From: Streptomyces sp. AA1529 | Lineage (GTDB): Bacteria > Actinomycetota > Actinomycetes > Streptomycetales > Streptomycetaceae | Assembly (NCBI RefSeq): GCF_000280905.1 | Contig: NZ_ALAP01000047.1 | Span: 1 to 41,184, forward strand | Length of the DNA stretch: 41,184 nucleotides | Direction: 5' to 3' | Part shown: positions 24,001 to 36,000 of the stretch, piece after piece | Position numbering within the stretch: position 1 is the first letter of the stretch | Layout: each line of letters opens with the position of its first letter | The notes under the pieces: generated by a model | What the model was told of the DNA's origin: nothing | Database searches by the model: none | What the model saw: the letters and a program-made list of their open reading frames with translations, nothing else | Translations under genes and position numbers: made by a program

Positions 24001-27000
24001 ACGACGCGGGCCGGACGCTGTACTACATCGAGGACGTGACCAGCGCGGGCCGTGCGCGCGACGTGTGGCCGCAGATCGACTCCGACGCTCCGGTGCTCGT
24101 CCAGTTCCAGGAAGGGCGGGACCGCGACCGGCGCCGGTCGGGCATCCGCATCTTCCAGCCCGCACCCACCGGGGCGGTGCTGGACGCGTACGCGCGGCGC
24201 GCCCATCTGCACCTCGGTCCCGGCAGGGCGAGCGAGGAGGCGCGGGCCCGGACCCTGCGGCTCGTGTCCGCGCTGCGGCTGGCCCTCGGCGTCTTCGTGG
24301 AGCGCCGCCCCGACTTCCCGCAACTGCTGGACGGCATCGGCGCCCTGGAGCGGATGCGGGAGGCCGACCCCGCGTTCGATCCGCCGGGACTGCCGGGCGC
24401 CGGCCGGTTCACCGCCGAGCTGTTCGCCGCCCTCGGACGGGCGCACCACCGCGGCAGGCACCCGCGTACCGGCGCCTCGCCGGCACCGCGATTCGACCGC
24501 CGCGGCTACGAACGGCTGCTGGCGGACGCCTCCCGGGCCTGGGCCGTCCGCCGCGGGGCGACCCCGCCCCGGCTGTCCGGCTTCCTGCCGCTGCCGCGCG
24601 TCACCGGGATGCTGGCGCGGATGGCCTCCGTCCCCGACCTGGATGCCAGGATCAGGGACAGCCTGGGGATGCTGCCGACCGAGCCCGTGGGCGACACGGA
24701 GCGGTCCCGGGCGCTCTGGCTGGAGATCAGCACCGTCCGGACCGTCGGGGCCCTGCGGCGCCGCTTCGGCAGGGGCGAGATCGCCCAGCACATGCTCCGC
24801 CTTGCCGGCCCGGACGCGACGCGCTTCCGGGAGGCCGTCGACGCGGTGCGCAGGGCGCTGGCCGCCGGCCGGAACCCCGGGGACATCCATGCGCTGGCCG
24901 CGCACGGTCTGGAGACGGGAGGTGCGCTGGCACCGGACACGCTGCTGCGCGCGGCCGAACCCGACCAGGACCCGCCACCCGCGCAGCCCCAGCAGCAGCC
25001 CCCGCCGTTGCAGCCGCCCCCGTGGCTGATGCCCGCCCCGCTGCCGCGCCCCGCCACGAGGCCGTCCTGGGGCAGGTTCCTCACCGGCGGCCCCCACCCG
25101 CCGGGTGACTTCGACCCCCGCTGGGTCACGTTGCTGGAGCAGGACCCCGAGACCGGCGAGTACGTCCCCGGCGGTCGGGTGCGCGCCCGCTGGTATCAGC
25201 CGGACCGGCCCGCGCCCTTCGTCTACGTCGTCGACCCCGCGGCGCTGGGCGAGGACGGCGCCACCGTCCCCGCCGAGCAGCTCGCCCATCTGCTCTCCCG
25301 CGACCCGGAGCTGCGCAGGCCGGGTTGGGACGTCGACGTGGTCGTGGTCATGCCGCACGCACTGACGCCCGGTGCCGAGGTCCGCGGGAGCGGCCCGGGC
25401 CTGCTGGCGAGCGGCGCGGACCGGCCGGCGTGGTTCACCGCGGGGCGGGTCGGGCTGTACCGCAGCGAGGTCACCGGGCGCTACACGGTCGCGCTCTATC
25501 CGGAGCCGGGGCAGTCGGAGGCGCAGCAGGCCCCGTGGCAGGACATCCTCCCGGAGGAGGGTGCGCCGCCACGCCTGCCGGAGCCGCGGATCCGGCCGCT
25601 GACCGCGGAAGAGGAAGCGGCTGAGGAAGAGGAAGCGGCCGAGACGGCCATGGGGACGCCCACCGAGCCGGCTTCGGACACCGAATCGCTGCCGGACACC
25701 CTGCCGCCCCAGGACACGGGGTCGCTGCCCGATACCGCGTCGTTGCCGGACACGGCGTCCCTGCCGGACACCGCGTCGCTGCCCGACACGCTTCCCCCGC
25801 AGCCCGCGCCCGATCCCGTGCTCGACGCCGTGTGGAGCGGGCACCAGCGGATGCTTGCCGTCCTCCGGGAAGCCGTCGCGGCTGCCGAGTCGGCGACCCG
25901 GGCCGGTACCGACGAGGCGACGACGGCGGCGGCCTGGACCGAGGTGGCCCGGGCCCGTGCGGACGTGGAGAGCGCCGAGGCGCGCCTGCTGGACCTGGGC
26001 GTCCCCCCGGCCGACCTGGTCGCGGCCCGCTCCTCCGACGACGGACCGGACACCGGCGACGCCGCCACCGGCATCGGCGCCGGTCCCGGCCGCCCGGCTC
26101 GCGACCCCCTGGTGCCGAGGGACCCGGCGCACCGCGAATGGCTGGCCCGCGAGCTGACCGGCGCCGACCTGCCCGCCGGGCTGCCCCCGGCCGCGCCACA
26201 GGAGACCGTCGAACAGGCGGACGTGGACGCGGCGGGCGTCGAACTGTCCGTCAGCCAGCGGCTGGAACGGGACCTGAACGGTGGCGACCGTGTCCTCCTC
26301 AGCGGCTTCGCACCGCTGCCGCAGGCACAGCTGCGGATGCTGCGCCCCGGTACCTGGCCCGAGGCGCTGAACACGGCGGCGGCCAACACGGCCCGCAGGC
26401 TGTGGGACGCGGCGCGGCAGGAGTTCGCGGACGAACGGCTCGCGGAGACCGCTTCCGGCAATGTCACGCAGACGGACATCGACCGCGCCTGGACCGCCGC
26501 CGTCTCCCTGGTGCTGCCGCTGGAGCTGCACGACGTAAGCGCCGACTCCCGCTACGCCGGGTCCGATTTCCGGGCCGCGGTCCGGCTGGTCGCCGAGCAC
26601 CTGCTGAACCAGACCAGGCCGGACCTGGCGGCGGCCGCCGAACTCGCCGACACGCTGCGGCGCGACGCACTGGGCCTGCCGAAGCGCTGGACGGGGGAGA
26701 CGGCGGACTCCGACGCCGAGCCGGACTCGGAGACGGATTCCGACTCCGACTCCGAGCCGGACCTCTACGACCCGTCCGGCCCGTGGACCCGGCCCGTGGT
26801 CGTCGGCCCGGCATCGGGGCGGGGCCCCACGACGTCGATTGCGGCGAACGTCTCGGGGACCGCGGCGCACATCCCGGCGCGACCGGTGCAGGAGCCGGGC
26901 GCCGCGGCGGACTCCGACGACTCCGACGCCGAGTCCACCTCCGGCTCGGAGTCCATTTCCAGCTCCGAGTACGAGTCCAGCTCCGAGGAAGAGGCCGACT

Positions 27001-30000
27001 CCGGCGCGGAGTCCGGCTCTGACTCCGGCTCGGAAGCGGACTCCGGGTCCGACTCCGAGCCGGGCAGTGGGCCCGCCGCCGCACCCGCGTCCGGGCCGCG
27101 CCGTGCCGTGCCCTCTGCCGCCGGGCGGCGGCCCGTGTGGCCGACCAACGCGCCCCCGCCCGGCTCCGGCCCGGAGCCCGCCACCGGGCCGCGTCGGGCC
27201 CCGGTGACCGTGCCCGTCGCGGCAACGGGCACCGCCGCACCGGACCACCGCGCGCTGCTCACCCCCGCATTCGAGGGCAGCGAGGTCCCGGCCGGTGCCG
27301 TCTCGCTGCTCAAGCGGCTGGACACGCTCCGCTCGGCGGACCGGGAGCTGAGCAGCGGGGACCTCGACCTGGACGTGCTGACCCGCCGGGTACTGCTGCT
27401 GCGGCCCGACGAGCAGGTGACCCCGGCTGCGCAACGGCAGTTGCTCCAACTCGTCCGGGACCCCCTGGCCCGGGACGCGAAGAGCCTCGCGGAGCTGTCC
27501 GCGGTCCGGCTGTACCGGGAGGGCGCGTTCGAGCCGCAGTTCCTCCGCACCGACAGCCGCAACCGACCCCGGGGCTGGGACTGGACCGCGGGGGGCCGCT
27601 CGAAGGACGCCGACCTGAGACAGACCGCGGTGCAGGTGCTGGGCGCCCGGGGGCAGGCAACCCTCCAGGGCGTCACGCTCAGCCCATGGGGCTCCGACGC
27701 CTACGTGCTGGCCGCCGACAACGCGTCGGAGCTCACCGGTGAGCCGGCGGCGCTCCGGATACGCGGCCGGGCCGTGCCGCCCGAGGTGTTCCTCGCGCTG
27801 CAGGGCCTGGATCCGATGCGGGACGGCGAGGACGTCCCGAAGCACCTGCCCTACCTGCTGGCGATGTCCGAGGGCGCCGCGCACGACCTCGACCTGACGG
27901 ACGGGCTCGCGGCGGCGCAGCAGCGGGAAGTGCACGCCACCAACGGCCTGTTCGCCTGGGAGCCGATCCCCGGTCTCGCCGGCCGTCGCGCTCCCGTGCT
28001 GCGGGCCCCTGAGGGCGTCGGTACCTATCCGAGCTGGCTGATGCGGGACCCGGAGACCGCGGCGGCCGCGGTCGCGCAGCGCGGCGGCCGGGCGTTCGAC
28101 CGGGACCGGACGTGGACCGCCTTCCCGCTCGCCGACGCGGGCGGCCGCGTGAACGGCTTCGTCTCCCTGCCCGTCGCAGCCGGGCGGGACCACGCCTGGC
28201 AGCGCACCGAGGTCTACAGCCGGCTCGGCGAGGCGTCCTCGTACCTCGTCCGGCTCCTCGGCCGGGCCATGCGTCCGATCCTGCGGAAGCTGCCGTACCG
28301 CAGTGCCGGGTTCTCCCAGCCGTTCTTCGCGATCATGCACGGCAAGCCGGGCGTCACCTTCTGGGCCACCCGCGAGGGCGGGTACGAGCAGGCCGACGAG
28401 GCGGAGTCGGCACGCCGGATCGCCTCCATGGTCCAGCAGGCCGGGTTGCCGCCGCGCACGCCGCTCGTGCTGATGAACTGCTACGGCTCCCGGGCCAGAG
28501 GGCTGGGCCGGGGACACACGCCGGAGTCCCCGTCGGTCCAGGGCGCGCGGCGGGCCAGGTTCGACGCGCTGGCGCCCAGGACCGTGGCGCAGCTCTCCGC
28601 CACCGACACCGGGATGATCGTCTACGCGGCCGGGAACAAGATGGCGGCCGTGCAGAAGCTCAGGATCACGTCGCTGGGCAGCACGAACGAACCCGTGCCC
28701 GTCGTCTACACGGACGAGCGGGGCAACGACGTGGGCTGGGACGTCGCCGCGCCGGAGCCGGACGGCCGCACGCTGGACGACTACGCGCGCACGGCGCACC
28801 TGCACGACGGCCCCGGCCCGGCCTCCCCGCAGGTCCGGGAGCAGACCCTGCGGCTGGTGCACGCGCTGCGTCTGGTCTTCGGCCCCTTCGTGGAGGGCCG
28901 CCCCGACCACCCCGAGCCGGGGCACCCCGAATTCCGGCGGCTGCTCGGCGGGATGGGCGCGCTGGAGCGGATGCGGAGGGCCGACCCGTCGCTGGACCGC
29001 CCCGGCACCCGCCGCTTCACCAGGGAGCTGTTGGAGTCCCTCGCAGCGGAACACAGGTCTCTCCAGCGCCGGCACAACCAAGCGGCCGCGCCCCCCTCCG
29101 GCCCTCGCGACGCGTACCAGCGGCTGCTGCGGGACGCGGCGAGCAGGTGGGAAGACGGCCGGCGTGAGGCGCTCACCGCCTGGCTGGAGCTTCAGAAACT
29201 GGACGACGCCCAGCAGTGGCTGCACCGCGGGCCCCGGCCGGAGGCGGAGGCGCGGGTCCGCGACACGCTGGGTCTCGCCCCCGACGAGGCGCTGGACGAG
29301 GCGGACTGGCACGACGCGCTGTGGGCGCAGCACACGACCCGACGTCTCCTCGGCAGGCATCCGGACCACGCGGCCTTCGCGGCCGACGTGCTGCACCTGC
29401 CGGCTCCGGATGCGACGCAGTACGCGCGAGCCGTCGACACAGTGCGCCGTGCCGTGGCCGCCGGGCGCGACGAGCGGGACTTCGACGCGCTGGCCTCCTT
29501 CGACCTGGAGCAGCGCGGAGCGCTGTCCCCGCACACTCTGCTGACCGATGAGGCGGGGCGGTTCTGGGGCCGCCGGCTCCGCGTCGGCGCCTCGGGTCCC
29601 GAGCCTTCCGGAACGTTCGACCCGACCGTCGTCACGCTCCTGAAGAGCAGCGCGGACGGGAAGTCCCTGGTGCCCGGCGGCACGTACAAGGCTCCCTGGC
29701 AGGTGGAGAGGGAACAGCAAGGGCAGCAGGACATCCCGCCGCCGGTCGTCTACACAGCGGAGGACGGCACCGCGCCGTACGAGGAGCTGGCCCACCTTGC
29801 GGGCCGGGACCCGGAGCTGCTGAAGCGGCTCGAGAACACCCCGGTGATCGCGGCGTTCGCGCACGCCCTCCCCGACGGCACCCCGCACGATCCGGTGCTG
29901 GGAAGTCTGCCGGGGGAGTTCGCCCGCAACACGGGCAAGTCGAACTGGACCTCCGACGGGCCGGTCGGGCTGTACTTCGACCCGGAGAAGAAGGTCTACA

Positions 30001-33000
30001 CCGTCGCGGTCTTCCCCGAGCGCGACGGAGCGACCGCCGCCCCGGTGACGTGGCGGAAGACGACTCCGGACGAGGGCGACCCGCCTCGCCCGAACCTGCC
30101 TCCTGTCAGTACTCGCAACTCGTTCGTGCTGCCGACCAACGCCCCACCCGCCACGGTTCCGGTACAGGCCGCGCCCGTCACCGCGGCGGCGCCCGCGTCG
30201 CGCCGGGAGACGGCGGTCCCGTTCTCCGGCGGCCGCGTCAAGCTGTCCGCCGACGAGCGGACCGCTGTCGAGGAGATGGCCCGGAAGTTCGCGGTCGAGT
30301 CGGAGTCGCACTGGCGGCTGGGGGTCGGCCCCCCGCGGGTCAAGATCGTCGCGTTCGCCGACGGCCATCCCGCAGCGGAACGGGACAGCTCGCAGTCCGA
30401 GCGGATCGCGGAGCTGCGGGCACGGGCGGTGGCGGCCGTCTTCCGCGAGGAGCTGCGCGGGCAACTGGCCGCGCTCCAGCGGAGCCTTCCGCCGGGACGG
30501 CAGGCGCTCACCCTGGGCGACTTCTCCTTCTCCATGAGTCTGGACGACGGTTCCCCGCGGGCGGGCCGGCAGCGGCCGACCACCATCCAGGTCCCCAGTC
30601 CGTCGGCCGACAGGGCGGTGCGGCGGCTCGACAAGCTGGCCGACCACGATGTGCAGCGGTTCGGCAGGCCGAAGCCGCGCCCGGACGACCAGGTGCGCAA
30701 GGTGCTGCACCTGTCCTCCAGGACCGCGGTCGGCGACACCGAACGGGCAGCGCTGGCCGTGCTGATGGAGCGGGCCGAGCGCAACGCGCGGCTGACGACC
30801 TTCGGGCAGCTCGCGGCCTTCCACCTCCAGCAGCCCACGGTGCTGGACCGGTTGGGAGTGACCGACCCCTCCCGGACGCGCCGGTTCACCGGCGACGGCG
30901 GGCCGGTGCCGGGGCTGAACTGGACGGACCGCCCGGTCGCGAAGCTCGACACCTCCCGGCTCGACACCCCGGGAGCCGGTCCGGCAGGCAGCAGCGTCCC
31001 CTGGCAGGGCATCCCTCTCGTGATCGCCGGTCAGGGGCTCCCCGGCCAGGTGGTGATGCGGCTGCCGAGCGAGGCGTTCTGGGAGCTGAGCATCGAGGAG
31101 GCCGTCGAGGTCGCGGCCCGGGAGGTGGCCCAGGCGGGGCTGGGCACGAACGACCCGGTGGTGCTCCTCGTCCCCTTCGCGAACCGCTACAACGAGCTCC
31201 TGCTGCGGATGATCGCCAACCGCACCGGCCGCACGGTGTGGTCGTACAGCGGCGAGACACCCCGCGTGAGCAGCTCCGGACGTATCGAGGTGGTGCACCG
31301 CAAGGGGCAGCCGGTCGGCACGTGGGTGGCCGTGGAGCCGGGTCTGCCGCTCGACGAGAACGTGCCGGACTGGCTCTGGGGTGCCGATGTCCGCACGGTC
31401 GTCAGCGAGAAGACCGGACGGCGGACCGGGGCGATGCACTTCCGGTCCGGCGAACTGGTCAAGGTCCGCGAGCGGTTCAGCCGGACGCTGGATCAGCAGA
31501 AGACGTTCGTGTATCTGAACCCCGCCACGGGGGCGCTGTCCGCGGAGCACGCGCTGCCGGTACCTCCCGGCATGTCGGAGAGCGACGCCATTCAGGACTT
31601 CGGACACGGTGGGCCGGGCCTCACGGAGATGCGCCGGTTCGACGGCAGCGGGTTCGTCCTCACGGCGGAGCAGCGGAGGGCTTGGGCCGCCCGCCTGGCG
31701 AGTCAGTTCCAGGGCAAGTGGCTCAGTCTCACGCGCTGCTGGTACACCACGGCGCCCGATGTCTCGCGGCGGGCACCGAACTTGGCGCACGCCGCGCCCC
31801 CGCCGTACGTCGTCGACCCCCTGCGGGACGTGTCCGAGGGCCAGGCGATGGCCAACGAGGCTCAGATGTGGGTCCGCTCCTTCGAACGGACGCACCGCGT
31901 CGGCGAGCTCGACGACGGCCGTCTCGTGCACACCCAGGACACCGATGCCCAGGGGCGGCTCCCCCGGGTGGAACTGCTCCGTCCGGAACCCCCGGCGAAG
32001 AGGCTGGAGCAGTGGGCGCGGGAGGCCGGACTGCACACCGGAGACGGCGCGGTCGATCCGGCCGTGTTGAGCCGGACCCTGCTCCTGCTGCGGGCGTTGA
32101 AGCTGACCTTCGGCCGGGACGTGCAGGACACCGAGGGCTTCCCGGAAATGCTGGCGGGCGCCGCGGCCCTGGAGGGGATGTGGCGGACCGACCCGAGGCT
32201 GAGCGCCGCCGGTCCGTTCACGCTGGGGGCGTTCCAGCGGATGGTCGCGGCACACCCGGCGGGCCGGAGCGGAGTCGATCAGGCCGGCTACCGGGCGGTG
32301 CTGGACGCCGCCCGGGAGGCCGGGGACACCACGCTGACCGACTTCCTGCCGACGGTGCCGACACCTGCGCTGCAGGCGGCGCTCGCCTGGCTCGGCCGGA
32401 CCGGCACGGCGGGGCCGGCCGCCGAGGCGCCGCGCACCCGGCTCTCGGGCCGGCGGCTGGTCTCCTGGATGTTCTGGGCGCGGGTCGAGGCGCACGAACT
32501 GCTGGCCCGCGCCGGCTCCGGCGAACCCGCCCTCATGCGGAGGCTGCTGCATCTGGACCCGGCCGAGCCGCTCGACGACGTGCGGCAGGAGGCGGCCCGC
32601 CGGTTGCTGACCCGGGCCTTCGCCGAGGGCCGTGACGCCTCCGACCCGGCAGTGGCCGCCGCCTTCCACCTCGAAGAGAGCGGCGTGCTGGGCGACTCCA
32701 CGCGGCTGAGCACCCGCTACCTCGACGGTGCGACCGGGCAGGGCAGGGACTTCACGGGCGACGCAGACCGGTCGGTGGTGGACCTGACCGAGACCGCCGG
32801 GGCGGACGGCAGGAAGGCCGCCCCCTGGGCCGGGGACAAGGACCGGCACGGCAACGACAAGCCCGCGCCCTACCTGGTGCGGGCCGAGCTGGACCCGGCC
32901 GACGCGGACTTCCTGCTGCTCACCGTGGACGGAGCGACCTGGCGCGCGACCCACGCCGAGTTCCTCGAACTCCTCGCCGCCGACGCCGCCTTGCAGGCCG

Positions 33001-36000
33001 AAGAGCTGAGCACCGGTGTCGTGCTCGACATCCCGGAACTGGACCGGCGCGCCCCCGGACTTGCCGACGCCGCCGCGCAGCGGCTCGGACGGCATGTCCA
33101 CTCCACGGCGCAGGACTCCGGGGTCTCCGCGATCGGCCGGGACGGCACCGCCGTGCTCGAACTGCTGCCCGCGGCCGACACCCCGGACGCACCCTTGACC
33201 TGGAACCGGAGCACCCCCCGCTGGTCGGACCAGACGGCGCCGGCACCGCGCTCCGTACCGGACCCCCTGCCGGAGCACGCGCCGCTGCCCGCCGAGGGCA
33301 CCGCGGCCGGACCGCGTCCGGTGCCCGGCATCGGCCGGCCGGTGCCCGGCGCGTCCGCCCCGGCACTGCTGCCCGGCTCCTCGGTGGCGACGAGCGCCGG
33401 TCCGGTGTTCACCGCACCCGCCACCGGCTCTGAGCCGCGGCCGGCGGCGGCCCGGCGCGCCCCGGCCACGCCGCGCTCGGCGACACTGCTGCCGTTCCGG
33501 GGCGGTGCCCTCGAACTGTCCGAGGACGAGCGCGAGTCGGTCCGGAAGCTGGCCCGCAAGTCCGTCGCCGGGGCGCTGCCGCGCTGGAAGTTCGGTGTGC
33601 GGCCCGACGAGGTGCGAATCGTCGGCCGCGGCAACGGACTGCCGCAGGACGGCGACGGGCGGATCCCGGAGGCCGGACGGCAGCGGGCCGACGCGGTGGC
33701 GGCGGCCCTCCGCGAAGAGCTGCGGCGGGAGCTGGCCGCCCGGACGGAGCAACTCCCCGACGGGCTGCCCCCGCTGACGGCCGACCACTTCACACTCACG
33801 GTCCTCGCCGACGAGGCGCCCGCGGACCCGGCACAGGCGGCCGACCCGCGGTGGCAGACCGCCGTCCACCTCGTCAGCCCGCCCAACAAGAAGGCGAAGG
33901 AGACGCTCGCCGCCCTGGACGCGCGCGACGTGCGCCGGTTCGGCGGGGAGACGTTGAGCCCCCAGGAGCAGGCCTCGTGGATCCTGCACCTGCACCCGGA
34001 CACGAAGGTGGACGACGCGGCGCTCAGCGCGCTGTACGCCCTGGTGGCCCAGGCCGAGGCGGCGGGCCGGGCGAAGACCCTGGGGCAGCTGGCGGCCTTC
34101 CACCTCCGGCAGCCCGGTGTGGTGGACCGGCTGGGCGTCCTCGCGCCGCAGCGCGCCCGCCACTTCACCAGCGACGGGGTCCGGGTTCCGGGCCTGAACT
34201 GGACGCGGGACGAGCAGGCCGAGCTGAACCCGTCGCAGTACGGTGACTCGACCGCCGCCGCGCACGGTCCCGAGGTCGTCTCCTTCGAAGACGCCCCCTG
34301 GTCGGGCGACGCCTACGCGCTGGTGGACGACGGGCAGTCCGGCCACCTGATGATGCCGCTGGCAGGCTGGGAGCGTCCGGCCACCTTCGAGGAAGTCACC
34401 GAACTGGTGGGCCAGGACCTGGAGCGGCTGGCGCAGGAGGGCCGGTACCAGGACGCCCCGATCGTGGTGTCCGCGCTGCCCGCGCACTTCCATCACGAGC
34501 TGCTGCTGCGCATGATCGCCCGACGCACGGGCCGCACGGTGTGGTCGCACAACGGTGAGACCGCCTTCGACACCGGAACGGGCTTGATCGAGGTCACCCA
34601 CCAGGAAGGGCGGCCCGAGGGCAGCTGGATACGCATCGACCCCGATATGCCGGTCGACGAGGAGATGGCCGACTGGCTCTGGGCGGTCGACACCCGGACC
34701 GCGGTCAGCGAGACCTCCCACCGGCCGACGGGCAGCATGAGCTTCAACACCGGGGACACGTCCCGGCGGGAGCGGTTCAGCCGCACGATGCACACGGCAA
34801 CCGCATTCGCGCACCACAACCCGGCGACCGGCTCCGTTTCCCCGGAGGGCGCGCTGCCCACGCCCCCGGGCGAGACGGAAGCCGGGGCCCTCCACGACTT
34901 CGGGCACGGCAGCGCCGACGGCACGCTGAGCGTCCGACTGCTGGACGGCAGCTCGCGGCGGCTCAGCGAAGCGGAACAGGACCAGTGGATCGACCATCTG
35001 GCACGTTCGTTCAAGGGCAGCTGGATCAGCATCGCGCGCTGCTGGCAGGGCAGCACGCCCGGACGCACCCGCGGGCTGGAACACTCCCAGGGCGCGCCCT
35101 TCGTCCCCGATCCGCTCCGGGAGATCTCCCCGGGACAGCGGGCGGCCAACAGGTCCCGGCTGTGGGTGCGGGCCAGCGAACGAGTCCGTGTGGCAAGCCA
35201 GAGCCCGGACGGCAAGCCGGTGCACGGCCTGCGCACGGACGCACAGGGCAGGCGTACCCGGTGGGAACTCTTCCGCCCGGAGCCGTCGGCCGATGACCTG
35301 GCCCGGTGGGCGGCCGAGCTGGGCATGCCCGTCGACACCGACATCCGGCGCGAGCACGCGCAGGGCCGCGTGCTGGTCCTGGTGCGGGCGCTGAAGCTGA
35401 CGTTCGGCCGGGACGTGGAGGACACGGAGGGCTTCTTCGACCTGCTCCGGGGGGCGGCGGCGCTGGAGCAGATGTGGCGCGGCGACCCGAGGCTGAGCGA
35501 GGCGGGGCTCTTCACGCACGATGCCTTCCGGCGGGCGGTCGCCGCACACCCGGCCGGCAGGCAGGGTGTGGACCAGGCCGGCTACCGCGACGCACTGGCC
35601 GCCGCCGCCGGGGCCCGGCGGGGTATCGGGCTCACCGAGTTCGTCACGATGCCGTCGGTGGAGGCCGCTCTGCGGTGGCTGGACGACAGGGACGCAGCCG
35701 CCGCGGTCAGCGAACTGCTGGGCAAGCGGCTGGAGAAGCCCGCGCCGGTCCAGGTGCTGGGAGCGTTCTGGGCGCGGGTCAAGGCCGAGGAGGTACTGGG
35801 CCGGGACGGCACCGACCAGGCGGCGCTGGCCCGCCGGGTGCTCCACCTGGACCCCGCCGAGCCCGTGGACGCGGCGCGGCTGAAGGAGCTGGGCCGGACG
35901 CTGACCCGGGCGTTCGCCGAGGGACGCGACGCGGCCGCCCCCGATGTCGCCGCGGCATACCACCTCCAGCGCTCCGGGCTGCTGGGCCGTGCCACCTCCT

